Below are positions 26,713 to 35,411 of a stretch of DNA of 64,000 bases, in pieces. The notes below the pieces were generated by a model, which saw nothing but the letters and a program-made list of their open reading frames with translations, had not been told where the DNA came from and did not search any database. The position numbers and the translations under genes are program-made. Source of the DNA: Aureivirga sp. CE67 (GTDB lineage Bacteria > Bacteroidota > Bacteroidia > Flavobacteriales > Flavobacteriaceae); NCBI RefSeq assembly GCF_015767245.1, contig NZ_JADOTV010000001.1:124001-188000 (forward strand). Reading direction: 5' to 3'. Position 1 is the stretch's first letter, and every line of letters starts with the position of its first letter.

Positions 26713-27360
26713 TTAAATCATTTCCATTTTCGGAAATAAAAGTCTTTTTTCTACTTCAAGATATTCTTTAAAATTGTTTACAAAATAGGTCAATTTTAAA
26801 TATACTTGCTCATATTTTTCGTTCTGTGCTTTGTTTTCTAATAATGTTGTAATTCTCTCTAATAATGAAGAAATCAGTTTTTGTTCTGCTTTTAATAAAA
26901 CAAAAACTTTGTGCATTTCTACTTCTTTATCTCCAAAAAACTGTTCTTTTCGTACTTTCGGAAATAAGAAATATTCTTCTTTTTGTAGGTGTAGTTTTAA
27001 ATTTACTTCTAAAGATTTCAATAATTCAAATAACTCTACATTTTCATTGTAAAAATTAGCGTCATTTGCCATGTAACTTGAAAATAAATACAAAATATCA
27101 GACATTTGACTATTCAAATATTTATTTCTCAATTTTTCAGTGTAGTTTACAAGAAACTCAAGATCGATTTCCTCTTTTTCATAATCAAATTTTAAATTAC
27201 TTAATTCTTTTTGAAGACTATTAAAGTCAATTTTTTTTTCTAAACAAGTCTCTTCAATCGTACATTTTGATTTTTGAAAAAAATCAATATTGTGTTTTTT
27301 TAAAATCCACGCAGCATTAAAATTATCATTTACAATCTCTGCTAATGTCTTCTCGTTCAT
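26713..27360 (-). CDS. degenerate ScdA/RIC-like hemerythrin-fold protein
   Basis: A 215-residue protein built like the di-iron repair proteins ScdA/YtfE/RIC: an N-terminal DUF542-type segment (MNEKTLAEIVNDNFNAAWILKKHNIDF) and a four-helix hemerythrin-like domain. The family's Cys-Cys-Gly-Gly after IDF is replaced by Phe-Gln-Lys-Ser, although Cys33 and Cys39 remain. In the bundle only HLQKEE keeps its His and Glu ligands; the expected EHE is AEQ, and the last HxxxE has Tyr for His (YLEVEKRLLFP). Iron binding is therefore doubtful. I use the ATG at 27360, the family start, not 27387. It is next to hemN. Confidence 0.75.
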   Translation of the reverse strand: MNEKTLAEIVNDNFNAAWILKKHNIDFFQKSKCTIEETCLEKKIDFNSLQKELSNLKFDYEKEEIDLEFLVNYTEKLRNKYLNSQMSDILYLFSSYMANDANFYNENVELFELLKSLEVNLKLHLQKEEYFLFPKVRKEQFFGDKEVEMHKVFVLLKAEQKLISSLLERITTLLENKAQNEKYEQVYLKLTYFVNNFKEYLEVEKRLLFPKMEMI

Positions 27361-27397
27361 AAAGAATTTGGGGTTAAAATTATACAAAATAACCTTA

Positions 27398-27405
27398 CAA
27401 AGATA
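27398..27405 (-). promoter_or_regulatory. -7 element of the ScdA-like gene
   Basis: TATCTTTG on the minus strand, 37 bases upstream of the ATG at 27360. No good -33 partner. Confidence 0.4.
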
Positions 27406-27553
27406 TTGCAGAAATCAGTATTTGACTCTATAAAAAATATTAAAAAAGCAGTCTTAACTAAAACTTTAACACCTGAATATCTGAAACTTAAAAAAGCTTA
27501 ATTTTTCTTTTATTAAAATAGAATTACAAGATTTTTTTGACTTTTTTATTCTT

Positions 27554-27691
27554 GCGAAAGGGATTGTAATGGAAAGCTTTTCTTTTGAAAAAAATTAGAA
27601 ATTCTTTGCAGACGGAGGCGACCAACGGAAGCCCACGGATTGCTTAGAAATTCTTTTTTTGAAAAAAAAACTTGCAATGGAAAGCCCGACC
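27554..27691 (+). repeat. 138-bp dispersed element, copy A
   Basis: Begins GCGAAAGGGATTGTAATGG and ends GGAAAGCCCGACC. The same element occurs inverted at 32428-32565 with the same length, and with a changed core at 60460-60589. It contains two direct copies of a TTGyAATGGAAAGC motif about 110 bases apart and paired AGAAATTCT blocks around a GC-richer core. Short ORFs across it are not believable genes. Confidence 0.85.
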
Positions 27692-27769
27692 TTTTTCTGA
27701 GTTTCTGTGAACGAAGAAAAATGGTTTCGCCCAAATTGTTTTATTGAATAAAAAGTTTACACACGATCG

Positions 27770-27841
27770 CTGGCGCGAGTTTGAAACTCGTGACCACTCA
27801 AATGCTAGAAACAATGGGCACACTTTACAAAAGTGCGCCAG
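27770..27841. repeat. GC-rich nested hairpin element
   Basis: Outer arms CTGGCGC (27770-27776) and GCGCCAG (27835-27841) enclose a perfect hairpin CGAGTTTGAAACTCG (27776-27790) and a second stem CACTTT/AAAGTG near 27821-27835. Base composition is far from the AT-rich surroundings. With copy A it fills the 575-base gap between the ScdA-like gene and gap. Confidence 0.7.
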
Positions 27842-27912
27842 GTTTTCAATTAAAAAATAAGGAGAACTTAACAACCTTGCTCTCAAAAAGGGAACTCTTT
27901 ATTTTCAATAAA

Positions 27913-27940
27913 AAAAGCTACTTCTTTCGAAATAGCTTTT
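27913..27940 (-). terminator. terminator of the pfkA-gap operon
   Basis: AAAAGCTA/TAGCTTTT around TTTCGAAA, with a T run on the minus strand. Confidence 0.7.
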
Positions 27941-27962
27941 GAAAATTTTTATTTTGTAAAAA

Positions 27963-28955
27963 TTATAAATTACTAGCATGTACTAATAAGTCTACAATTT
28001 TAGTTGCATATCCGTACTCGTTGTCATACCATGAGATAATCTTGAAGAAATTTGGATTTAACTCTAAACCAGCACCTGCATCAATTACAGAAGTTCTTGG
28101 CTCTGATAAGAAATCTTGACTTACAACTTCCTCGTCTGTATATCCTAAAATACCTTTCATTTCGTTATCTGCAGCATCTTTCATCACTTTCATGATTTCG
28201 TCATACGTTGTAGGTTTTTCTAAACGTACAGAAAAATCAACCACAGAAACATCTGGAGAAGGAATACGGAAAGCCATTCCTGTTAATTTCCCTTCCAATG
28301 CTGGAATTACTTTCGTAACTGCTTTTGTAGCACCAGTTGTTGTAGGAATGATATTATTAAGCGCAGATCGTCCTCTTCTTCTGTTTCCAAGCGGAGCATC
28401 TACTGTGTTTTGAGAGGCTGTTGCAGCGTGTACAGTTGTCATGAATCCTTCGATGATTCCAAAATTATCGTGTAATAATTTTGCAACTGGAGCTAAACAG
28501 TTTGTTGTACAAGACGCGTTTGAAAAAATTGTTGTGTCTGCTGTCAATTCTTCGTGGTTTACTCCCATTACATACATCGGAGCATCTTTTGAAGGTGCAG
28601 AAATAATCACTTTTTTCGCTCCTGCTTGAATGTGTCTGTTTGCTTGGTCTAATTTTGTAAAAATCCCTGTAGATTCAATTACAAAATCAACATCTAAAGC
28701 TCCCCAATTAATATCTTCTGGATTTCTCTCTGCTGTGATTCTTATCTTATTTCCGTTCACCACTAAAGCTCCATCTTCTACATCAACAGTTCCGTCAAAT
28801 CTCCCGTGAACAGAATCATATTTTAATAAATATGCCAAATAATCTACATCTAATAAATCATTAATCGCTACAACTGTAACATTTTCCCTTTTCACAATTG
28901 ATCTGAAAGCTAATCTACCGATTCTTCCAAATCCATTAATCCCGATTTTAATCAT
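27963..28955 (-). CDS. gap: glyceraldehyde-3-phosphate dehydrogenase
   Basis: Glycolytic NAD-dependent enzyme oxidising glyceraldehyde 3-phosphate. 330 residues, the usual length. NAD-binding GFGRIGR at 8-14, Asp33 in IND favouring NAD, catalytic Cys149 in [12 protein letters not shown] and the His partner in TVHAATASQ at about 176. Ends in [11 protein letters not shown]. The start is an ATG 29 bases after the pfkA stop on the same strand, so the two glycolytic genes form an operon. Confidence 0.98.
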   Translation of the reverse strand: MIKIGINGFGRIGRLAFRSIVKRENVTVVAINDLLDVDYLAYLLKYDSVHGRFDGTVDVEDGALVVNGNKIRITAERNPEDINWGALDVDFVIESTGIFTKLDQANRHIQAGAKKVIISAPSKDAPMYVMGVNHEELTADTTIFSNASCTTNCLAPVAKLLHDNFGIIEGFMTTVHAATASQNTVDAPLGNRRRGRSALNNIIPTTTGATKAVTKVIPALEGKLTGMAFRIPSPDVSVVDFSVRLEKPTTYDEIMKVMKDAADNEMKGILGYTDEEVVSQDFLSEPRTSVIDAGAGLELNPNFFKIISWYDNEYGYATKIVDLLVHASNL

Positions 28956-28984
28956 TTGCTTTTCTTTTATATTATTAAGTCATT

Positions 28985-29971
28985 TTATAATGACATTACT
29001 TCGCTAACTTTTAATAGCTCTTTATTAATCTTTGTATTTTCTTTTATCGCTTTTTCAAGATCTGTGGTTTTCACTTCATTATTGATCAATCCAACCATCA
29101 GATTTGTTTTACCGTCCAAAGCTACTTCTACGGCTTTCATTCCAAGTCTACTTGCCAGAACTCTGTCAAAACACGTAGGAGAACCTCCTCTTTGCATGTG
29201 TCCTAAAACAGAAACTCTCACATCGTATTCTGGAAGATTTTCTTCTACATAATCTGCAAGTTCAAAAACATTTTTTCCTGTTTTATCTCCTTCTGCAACA
29301 ATTACGATACTTGAAGATTTTCCACTACGTTTACTTCTTTTAAGAGATTCTAGCATTCTGTCTAAGCCTAGATCTTCTTCTGGAATCAAAATTTCTTCTG
29401 CTCCAGCTCCAATTCCTGCATTTAGCGCAATGTGTCCGGCGTCTCTTCCCATTACTTCTACGAAAAATAATCGGTTGTGCGAACTTGCCGTATCTCTAAT
29501 TTTATCTACAGCTTCTACCACTGTATTTAATGCTGTATCATATCCGATCGTGAAATCCGTTCCGAAAATATCATTATCGATAGTTCCAGGAATTCCAATA
29601 CAAGGGAAACCGAATTCTTTGTTGAAATACATTCCTCCTGTAAAAGTTCCATCTCCACCAATCAAAATTAACGCATCGATTTTTGCTTCTTTCAAAGCTT
29701 TATAAGCTTTCTCTCTCCCTTCTTTAGTTTTGAATTCTTCAGATCGAGCCGATTTTAAGATAGTTCCTCCTTTATTTATAATATTATTTACAGTTCTTGG
29801 TCCAAGTAAGACATAATCTCCTTCGATTAATCCTTGATACCCTCTATAAATTCCATAACATTCGATTCTATAATGTGAACAAGTACGAACCACCGCACGA
29901 AGTGCTGCATTCATACCTGGCGAATCTCCACCAGAAGTTAAAACTCCTATTTTTTTGATACTTCTTCCCAT
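28985..29971 (-). CDS. pfkA: 6-phosphofructokinase, ATP type
   Basis: Phosphorylates fructose 6-phosphate in glycolysis. 328 residues, normal for the bacterial short form. Motifs: TSGGDSPGMNAALRAVVR at 12-29, GGDGT at 105-109, PGTIDND at 128-134 with the catalytic Asp. Gly after GGD and Gly (not Lys) in PGTIDND indicate use of ATP rather than pyrophosphate. First gene of the pfkA-gap operon; the 288 bases upstream are AT-rich without a clear consensus promoter. Confidence 0.97.
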   Translation of the reverse strand: MGRSIKKIGVLTSGGDSPGMNAALRAVVRTCSHYRIECYGIYRGYQGLIEGDYVLLGPRTVNNIINKGGTILKSARSEEFKTKEGREKAYKALKEAKIDALILIGGDGTFTGGMYFNKEFGFPCIGIPGTIDNDIFGTDFTIGYDTALNTVVEAVDKIRDTASSHNRLFFVEVMGRDAGHIALNAGIGAGAEEILIPEEDLGLDRMLESLKRSKRSGKSSSIVIVAEGDKTGKNVFELADYVEENLPEYDVRVSVLGHMQRGGSPTCFDRVLASRLGMKAVEVALDGKTNLMVGLINNEVKTTDLEKAIKENTKINKELLKVSEVMSL

Positions 29972-30259
29972 ATATTTATTCTACGAATTCTAAAAAATGT
30001 AGTTCTAAAATCAGCTAAACTATTCACTGAGACTACCATTTTTTCACTAAAAAAATCCGATTCTTTTAATTACTATAAAAATACGAATCTTCTATTATTT
30101 TATTCATGATTTTACTCATAACTTATTCTAAAATAATCGATTTTCACATAATTCATTTTTTAGAACCAAAAAACAAACTACTAACTCTTTTTCGAGTTAT
30201 TTTTTACTAAAAGATAAGTATTTTATTGTTTTGCATAAAAAATACGCAAATTAAAAAAT

Positions 30260-30742
30260 CTAATTTATTGTTGGCCAAAGTGGAACTTCTTCATCTCTCC
30301 ATAAAACTCCGAACTGAATCTCTGTCAAAACATCATTTGTAAACCAAAACATCATGTTTCCGTTTGTCAAATCAAATAGTTCTCTTTTTAAAGATTCATC
30401 TTCTGAATAATCTTCGTATTCAATTTCTCCAAGTTCTAATTGTGCAATAATTTTGGCTACTTCTTCTTTACTTTTTCCAATTAAAATTCTTTTTTTAAGC
30501 TGAAAAAAATCAGAGAAAACTGTAATTGTTTCCAATTTCCAATCTTCCTCTTCATCGAAAGTAAAAGAAACTCCAATATTATCATAATCCCAAGTTTCAG
30601 AAGCATCTCCTCCATCCTCAGAATGCATTTCTAAATCAACATTTGATGGTTCACCTAATAATAATTTGATCTCGTTTTTTAGAAAACCAAATTTGATTAA
30701 ACCTAAACCTTGACCTATCTCTATATTTTTTATTCTTTCCAT
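30260..30742 (-). CDS. hypothetical acidic protein
   Basis: A 160-residue cytosolic, strongly acidic protein. It opens with IEIGQGLGLIKFGFLKNEIKLLLGEP, reminiscent of the turn-helix start of BamE/SmpA-like or immunity-type domains, then SETWDYDNIGVSFTFDEEEDWKLETI and a second similar unit (LIGKSKEEVAKII ... FWFTNDVLTEIQFG). The two halves look like related strand-helix modules. No secretion signal. I remember similar proteins from flavobacteria but know no function. Single gene. Confidence 0.6.
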   Translation of the reverse strand: MERIKNIEIGQGLGLIKFGFLKNEIKLLLGEPSNVDLEMHSEDGGDASETWDYDNIGVSFTFDEEEDWKLETITVFSDFFQLKKRILIGKSKEEVAKIIAQLELGEIEYEDYSEDESLKRELFDLTNGNMMFWFTNDVLTEIQFGVLWRDEEVPLWPTIN

Positions 30743-30965
30743 TTTTCTAAAATTATTATCAAAGATACTCTATATATTTATTATAAATTAAAAATTTAGT
30801 CTTCACAAATATTAATTTTTGTTAAAATTTACAATTTCAAATATGGTTTGTATCTAATTCTCTTTTTTAATTTATTAGCTATAAGCTTCTTAAAACTTCT
30901 CTTTTTTTGTACTATTTTTTTTCTTAATTTAAAGTATAACTAATTAATAATAAACAAATTAAAAT

Positions 30966-31181
30966 ATGAAAAGATCTATAATCGACTACGCAAAGATTAC
31001 TCCTGAAATCTATAAAATGTTAGAAGAAAAATTCCCTGATGGGTATGGAGACAAAGATGTTATTTACTTCAAAGGAGTAGATAATGCTACAATAGAAGCG
31101 CTACAAGTGGAAGGAAATGATATAATTTATTTAGTAAAATTGTCACCAGAACTGGACAAAAAACTAAATACTTCCAACTGA
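30966..31181 (+). CDS. conserved small protein
   Basis: A 71-residue protein, too regular to be chance: MKRSIIDYAKITPEIYKMLEEKFPDGYGDKDVI then IEALQVEGNDIIYLVKLS. It looks like a compact helix-then-strand domain, and similar short proteins are familiar from flavobacterial genomes. No signal peptide. It ends at a bidirectional terminator shared with purC. Function unknown. Confidence 0.65.
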   Translation: MKRSIIDYAKITPEIYKMLEEKFPDGYGDKDVIYFKGVDNATIEALQVEGNDIIYLVKLSPELDKKLNTSN

Positions 31182-31196
31182 AATCCGAAGAAATAA

Positions 31197-31231
31197 AAAA
31201 GGCTGTCTCTAATTACAAGAAACAGCCTTAT
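31197..31231. terminator. bidirectional terminator
   Basis: AAGGCTGT/ACAGCCTT stem extended by A/T tracts, between the 71-residue protein gene and the convergent purC. Confidence 0.8.
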
Positions 31232-31250
31232 TATTTTTTATATACTATTT

Positions 31251-32198
31251 TTAGTTCAAAAAAGCCTCTACGTTTTTCTGAATTCTAGCTTCAATATTTT
31301 CAACATCTGCTTTCACAAAAGTTTCTCCAGTTATTTGCTCATAAAGTTCAATATATCTGTCCGAAATTTCTTTCACTTTCTCTTCAGACATTTCTGGAAT
31401 TACTTGTCCTTCCAATCCTTGAAAACCATTTTCGATCAACCATTGACGAACAAATTCTTTTGATAATTGTTTTTGCTTCTCTCCTTTTTCTTGTCTTTCC
31501 GCATATCCATCTGCATAAAAATAACGAGAAGAATCTGGCGTATGAATTTCATCAATCAATACAATTTCTCCTTTACTATTTTTACCAAACTCATATTTTG
31601 TGTCTACTAAAATCAATCCACGTTCCGCAGCAATTTCAGTTCCTCTCTGGAAAAGAGCTCTGGTATATTTTTCTAAAACAACATAATCCTCTTCAGAAAC
31701 AATTCCTTTTGCAATAATATCTTCTCTCGAAATATCTTCATCGTGCTCTCCTTCTTCCGCCTTCGTTGCAGGCGTAATGATTGGCGCCGGAAATTTATCA
31801 TTTTCCTTCATCCCTTCTGGCATCGCAACACCACAAAGCAATCTTTTTCCAACCTTATATTCTCTAGCAGCATGCCCAGAAAGATATCCACGAATCACCA
31901 TTTCTACTTTAAATGGCTCACATAAATCTCCTACAGCAACATTTGGATCTGGAATTGCCTGAATCCAATTCGGAACAATATCACTTGTTGCATCCATCAT
32001 TTTTGATGCAATCTGATTCAAAATCTGCCCTTTAAATGGAATTTGTTTTGGCATGATCACGTCAAATGCAGACAATCTATCCGTAGCGATCATTAAAAGT
32101 TTTTCATCGTCAATTTTATAAACTTCTCTTACTTTCCCTCTATAAACCTCCTGATTTTCCGAGAATTTATAGTTCGTGTTGTTAATTGTGTTATTCAT
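31251..32198 (-). CDS. purC: phosphoribosylaminoimidazole-succinocarboxamide synthase
   Basis: SAICAR synthetase of purine synthesis; joins aspartate to CAIR using ATP. 315 residues, the longer form (compared with about 240 in many bacteria) common in Bacteroidota and fungi. Motifs: [27 protein letters not shown] near the N-terminus, [16 protein letters not shown] at about 105 ([10 protein letters not shown]), and [10 protein letters not shown] with [13 protein letters not shown] for ATP and metal. Single gene, with a TACATTTG element upstream and a long non-coding leader region before pdhC. Confidence 0.97.
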   Translation of the reverse strand: MNNTINNTNYKFSENQEVYRGKVREVYKIDDEKLLMIATDRLSAFDVIMPKQIPFKGQILNQIASKMMDATSDIVPNWIQAIPDPNVAVGDLCEPFKVEMVIRGYLSGHAAREYKVGKRLLCGVAMPEGMKENDKFPAPIITPATKAEEGEHDEDISREDIIAKGIVSEEDYVVLEKYTRALFQRGTEIAAERGLILVDTKYEFGKNSKGEIVLIDEIHTPDSSRYFYADGYAERQEKGEKQKQLSKEFVRQWLIENGFQGLEGQVIPEMSEEKVKEISDRYIELYEQITGETFVKADVENIEARIQKNVEAFLN

Positions 32199-32220
32199 TT
32201 TAGTTTGTTGTGTTGTATCG

Positions 32221-32228
32221 CAAATGTA
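32221..32228 (-). promoter_or_regulatory. -7 element of purC
   Basis: TACATTTG on the minus strand, 22 bases above the ATG. A TTTG lies 15 bases further upstream, closer than usual. Confidence 0.5.
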
Positions 32229-32427
32229 CTATTTTTTCATCAGCAAAACATAAAAAAACAACATCCATATTCACACAAAAAACAACAGAGTTTTAAATGA
32301 AAATTCCATTCTTGAGAATAGAATTCTCACATTAGCTAGTACGATTTTATAAATTGTTTTGATATAAATTTAAACAGACTCAAAAAACTCTTAAAAATAT
32401 TTGGACAAATCCCTTCATTACATTTCG

Positions 32428-32565
32428 GGTCGGGCTTTTCGTTCCAAGTTTTATTTTTCTGAAAAAGAATTCTAAAACAATCCGTGGGCTTCTTAGGTCG
32501 CCTACGTTTGTTAAGAAATTCTAATTTTCAGAAAAACAAAAGCTTTCCACTACAATCCCTTTTGC
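32428..32565 (-). repeat. 138-bp dispersed element, copy B
   Basis: Reverse-orientation copy of 27554-27691: same length, same ends (AGGGATTGTAGTGGAAAGC and AAAAGCCCGACC) and same core (AGGCGACC, AAGCCCACGGATTG). It lies in the 426-base gap between purC and pdhC, whose other sequence is AT-rich. Confidence 0.85.
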
Positions 32566-32570
32566 AAAAA

Positions 32571-32599
32571 AAAGCCCCTTCAAAAAATGAAGAGGCTTT
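32571..32599 (-). terminator. terminator of the pdhA-pdhC operon
   Basis: AAAGCC.CTTCA/TGAAG.GGCTTT with one mismatch, followed by T on the minus strand. It lies immediately next to repeat copy B. Confidence 0.75.
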
Positions 32600-32624
32600 C
32601 TAAATATTCTTTTACTCAAAAAAA

Positions 32625-34277
32625 TTAAGCTAACATCGTAACTGGGTTTTCTAAGTATTGTTTGAATGTTTGTAAGAATGCAGCACCTGTTGCTCCGTCC
32701 ACAGTTCTGTGATCACAAGCTAAAGTTACTGTCATTACATTTCCAACTACAATTTGTCCATCTTTTACAACTGGCTTTTGCACAATTGCTCCAACAGATA
32801 AAATTGCTGAGTTAGGTTGGTTAATAATAGATGTAAACTCACGGATTCCGAACATTCCTAAGTTAGAAACTGTAAATGTACTTCCTTCCATTTCAGCTGG
32901 AGTTAATTTCTTAGACTTAGCTCTTACCGCTTTATCTTTTACGTCAGCTCCAATTTGAGTCATTGTCATATTATCAGTAAATTTCAATACAGGAACAACT
33001 AATCCGTCAGCAACAGCAACAGCTACACCAATATTGATGTGTTTGTTATAAACTGTAGCAGCGTCAGTCCATTGTGTGTTTACTTGTGGATGTTTTCTTA
33101 AAGCCATCGCACTAGCTTTTACAACCATATCGTTGAATGATACTTTTGTATCAGGAATCGCGTTGATCGCTTTTCTTGATGTAATCGCATTATCCATATC
33201 GATATCAATCGTTAAGTAATAGTGAGGAGCAGTAAATTTAGATTCACTTAATCTACGTGCGATAGTCTTACGCATTTGTGAATTCTTCACTTCTTCTTGT
33301 TGCTCTTCTCCTGTAGGAACGTAAACTGGCGCAGCTGGTGCAGAAGCAGCAACTGGAGCAGCTTTAGGAGCTTCTTGAGCTAGAGCAGCAACTGGTGCTT
33401 CCTCCGTATAGTTCTCAACGTCTCTTCTTACGATACGTCCGTGATCTCCTGTTCCGTTTACTTTTGCTAAGTTGATTCCTTTTTCTTTTGCAATCTTCTT
33501 AGCTAAAGGTGAAGCTTTAATTCTTCCGTTGCTTTCTACAACAACAGTATCTACCATAACAGTTTCTTCTTTCTTAGAATTATCTGCTTTTGGCATCTCC
33601 GCTTCTTTTACATCTGAATTATGTGGAGTAGACTCAAGAGCTTCTCCTTTCTTAAATTTTTCAACGATGCTAGAAATATCAGTTCCATCTTCTCCGATTA
33701 CAGCTAAAAGACTATCTACCTCAGCAGATTCTCCAGCATTTAATCCAACATATAAAAGAGTTCCTTCATAGAAAGATTCGAATTCCATCGTAGCTTTATC
33801 CGTTTCGATTTCTGCTAAGATATCTCCTTCTTCTACTTTATCTCCAACTTCTTTTAACCAGTTTGCTACAGTTCCCTCTGTCATTGTATCACTTAGCCTT
33901 GGCATAGTAATAAACTCAACGTTCGCTGGTATTTCAACTGGTGCAGCTTCTTTAGTTTCTTCTGCTTTTGGTTCCTCTTTAGTCTCCGTAGTTTCCTCAG
34001 CGGCACCTTCACCGTTGATTAGACTAGAAACATCTTCTCCTTCATCACCAATGATAGCTAATAAAGAATCAACTGGAGCTCCTTCTCCTTCTGGAACACC
34101 AACATATAAAAGAGTTCCTTCGTAGAAAGATTCGAATTCCATCGTAGCTTTATCCGTTTCGATTTCTGCTAAGATATCACCCTCTTCTACTTTATCCCCT
34201 ACTTTTTTCAACCATTGAGCTACAACTCCTTCTGTCATCGTATCACTCAATCGAGGCATTTTGATAATTTCAGCCAT
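32625..34277 (-). CDS. pdhC: pyruvate dehydrogenase E2 (dihydrolipoamide acetyltransferase)
   Basis: A 550-residue core subunit of the pyruvate dehydrogenase complex. Two lipoyl domains with Lys43 and Lys161 in ETDKATMEFESF; an acidic linker; a second linker; a subunit-binding domain at about 258-295 (ASPLAKKIAKEKGINLAKV); an Ala/Pro linker; then a catalytic domain with CDHRTVDGATG. The two lipoyl domains are nearly identical in DNA over about 150 bases with a 354-base (118-codon) period, a sign of duplication or gene conversion. It follows pdhA by 4 bases. E1-beta and E3 are not in the window. Confidence 0.96.
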   Translation of the reverse strand: MAEIIKMPRLSDTMTEGVVAQWLKKVGDKVEEGDILAEIETDKATMEFESFYEGTLLYVGVPEGEGAPVDSLLAIIGDEGEDVSSLINGEGAAEETTETKEEPKAEETKEAAPVEIPANVEFITMPRLSDTMTEGTVANWLKEVGDKVEEGDILAEIETDKATMEFESFYEGTLLYVGLNAGESAEVDSLLAVIGEDGTDISSIVEKFKKGEALESTPHNSDVKEAEMPKADNSKKEETVMVDTVVVESNGRIKASPLAKKIAKEKGINLAKVNGTGDHGRIVRRDVENYTEEAPVAALAQEAPKAAPVAASAPAAPVYVPTGEEQQEEVKNSQMRKTIARRLSESKFTAPHYYLTIDIDMDNAITSRKAINAIPDTKVSFNDMVVKASAMALRKHPQVNTQWTDAATVYNKHINIGVAVAVADGLVVPVLKFTDNMTMTQIGADVKDKAVRAKSKKLTPAEMEGSTFTVSNLGMFGIREFTSIINQPNSAILSVGAIVQKPVVKDGQIVVGNVMTVTLACDHRTVDGATGAAFLQTFKQYLENPVTMLA

Positions 34278-34281
34278 AATT

Positions 34282-35277
34282 TTATCTATGTTTTAAGAAT
34301 GGATAATCTTCTTGTTCGTATACTACATCATATAGTAATTGCTTGTCTGGGTATGGAGATTCTAAAGCGAATTTCTCACATTCAGCAACTTTTGCTTTTA
34401 CTCCAGCATTCATTTCTGCAATTTCATCTTCTGTCGCGTATCCATTTTCTCTAATCACAGTTAAAACTTGTAAGATTGGATCAATTTTTTGGTACTCTGC
34501 AACTTCTTCTTTCGTTCTATAGTGTTGTGCATCCGACATAGAGTGTCCTCTATAACGGTATGTCTTCATTTCTAAGAATGTAGGTCCTTCTCCTCTTCTT
34601 GCTCTGTCAATTGCTTCATGCATAGCTTCAGCAACTTTTACAGGGTTCATTCCATCTACTGGTCCACATGGCATTTCGTAACCTAATCCTAACTTCCAGA
34701 TATCTGTATGGTTTGCAGTTCTTTCTACAGAAGTTCCCATAGCATATTGATTATTTTCTACGATGAAAACAACTGGTAATTTCCAGTTCATTGCCATGTT
34801 GAAAGTCTCATGTAAAGAACCTTGACGAGCAGCTCCATCTCCAAAATATGTTAATGTAACTCCTGGTCTTTTATGAAATTTATCTGCAAATGCAAGTCCT
34901 GCTCCTAATGGGATTTGTCCACCAACAATTCCGTGTCCTCCATAAAATCCTTTGTCTCTTGCAAAAATGTGCATTGAACCTCCAAATCCTTGAGATGTTC
35001 CTGTAGCTTTACCTAAAAGCTCAGCCATTACCCTTTTTGGATCTACACCCATTCCAATAGGCTGAACGTGGTTACGATAAGCAGTGATCATTTTATCATG
35101 CTCTAAATCCATTGCGTGTAAAGCTCCTGCTAATACAGCCTCTTGTCCATTGTATAAATGAAGGAATCCTCTTACTTTTTGTTGAATATATAATGAAGCT
35201 AATTTATCCTCAAATTTTCTCCAAAAAAGCATGTCCTTATACCAATTTATATAAGTTTCTTTGGTGATGTTTTTCAT
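34282..35277 (-). CDS. pdhA: pyruvate dehydrogenase E1 alpha
   Basis: Thiamine-diphosphate-dependent decarboxylase subunit. 331 residues with the E1-alpha pattern: YIQQKVRGFLHLYNGQEA at the start, AYRNHVQPI, GGHGIVGGQIPLGAG, TYFGDGAARQG (Gly-Asp-Gly of the ThDP site, with Asn in ENNQYAMGTS), and the phosphorylation-loop-like region YRYRGHSMSDAQHYR. The beta subunit must lie elsewhere, since it is not adjacent. First gene of the pdhA-pdhC operon; its promoter overlaps the gcvP terminator hairpin. Confidence 0.97.
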   Translation of the reverse strand: MKNITKETYINWYKDMLFWRKFEDKLASLYIQQKVRGFLHLYNGQEAVLAGALHAMDLEHDKMITAYRNHVQPIGMGVDPKRVMAELLGKATGTSQGFGGSMHIFARDKGFYGGHGIVGGQIPLGAGLAFADKFHKRPGVTLTYFGDGAARQGSLHETFNMAMNWKLPVVFIVENNQYAMGTSVERTANHTDIWKLGLGYEMPCGPVDGMNPVKVAEAMHEAIDRARRGEGPTFLEMKTYRYRGHSMSDAQHYRTKEEVAEYQKIDPILQVLTVIRENGYATEDEIAEMNAGVKAKVAECEKFALESPYPDKQLLYDVVYEQEDYPFLKHR

Positions 35278-35309
35278 AATTAAAAATCTAATTAAAACAA
35301 GTGTATTCG

Positions 35310-35338
35310 CAAAAATACTATTTTCATTTTAAAGCAAA
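35310..35338 (-). promoter_or_regulatory. promoter of pdhA, inside the gcvP terminator
   Basis: Minus strand: TTTG at 35335-35338, 17 bases, TATTTTTG at 35310-35317, 33 bases before the ATG. The whole element lies within or beside the hairpin of 35312-35354. Confidence 0.5.
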
Positions 35339-35354
35339 ACGAAAATAGTATTTT
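35312..35354 (-). terminator. terminator of gcvP overlapping the pdhA promoter
   Basis: A 14-bp stem (35312-35325 with 35341-35354) around a 15-base loop. The arm's T run is the same TTTTT used by the pdhA -7 box. Confidence 0.65.
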
Positions 35355-35411
35355 ATTTATTCTTTTATAATATTTTTGACTTTATATCTTCTTTATAAAG
35401 ATAATAAATTT

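Noticed and set aside
27546-27886. Two overlapping minus-strand ORFs of 62 and 80 codons
   Set aside because: They run through the dispersed repeat and the GC-rich hairpins; their peptides are low-complexity (Phe/Lys) and reflect the repeat, not a gene.
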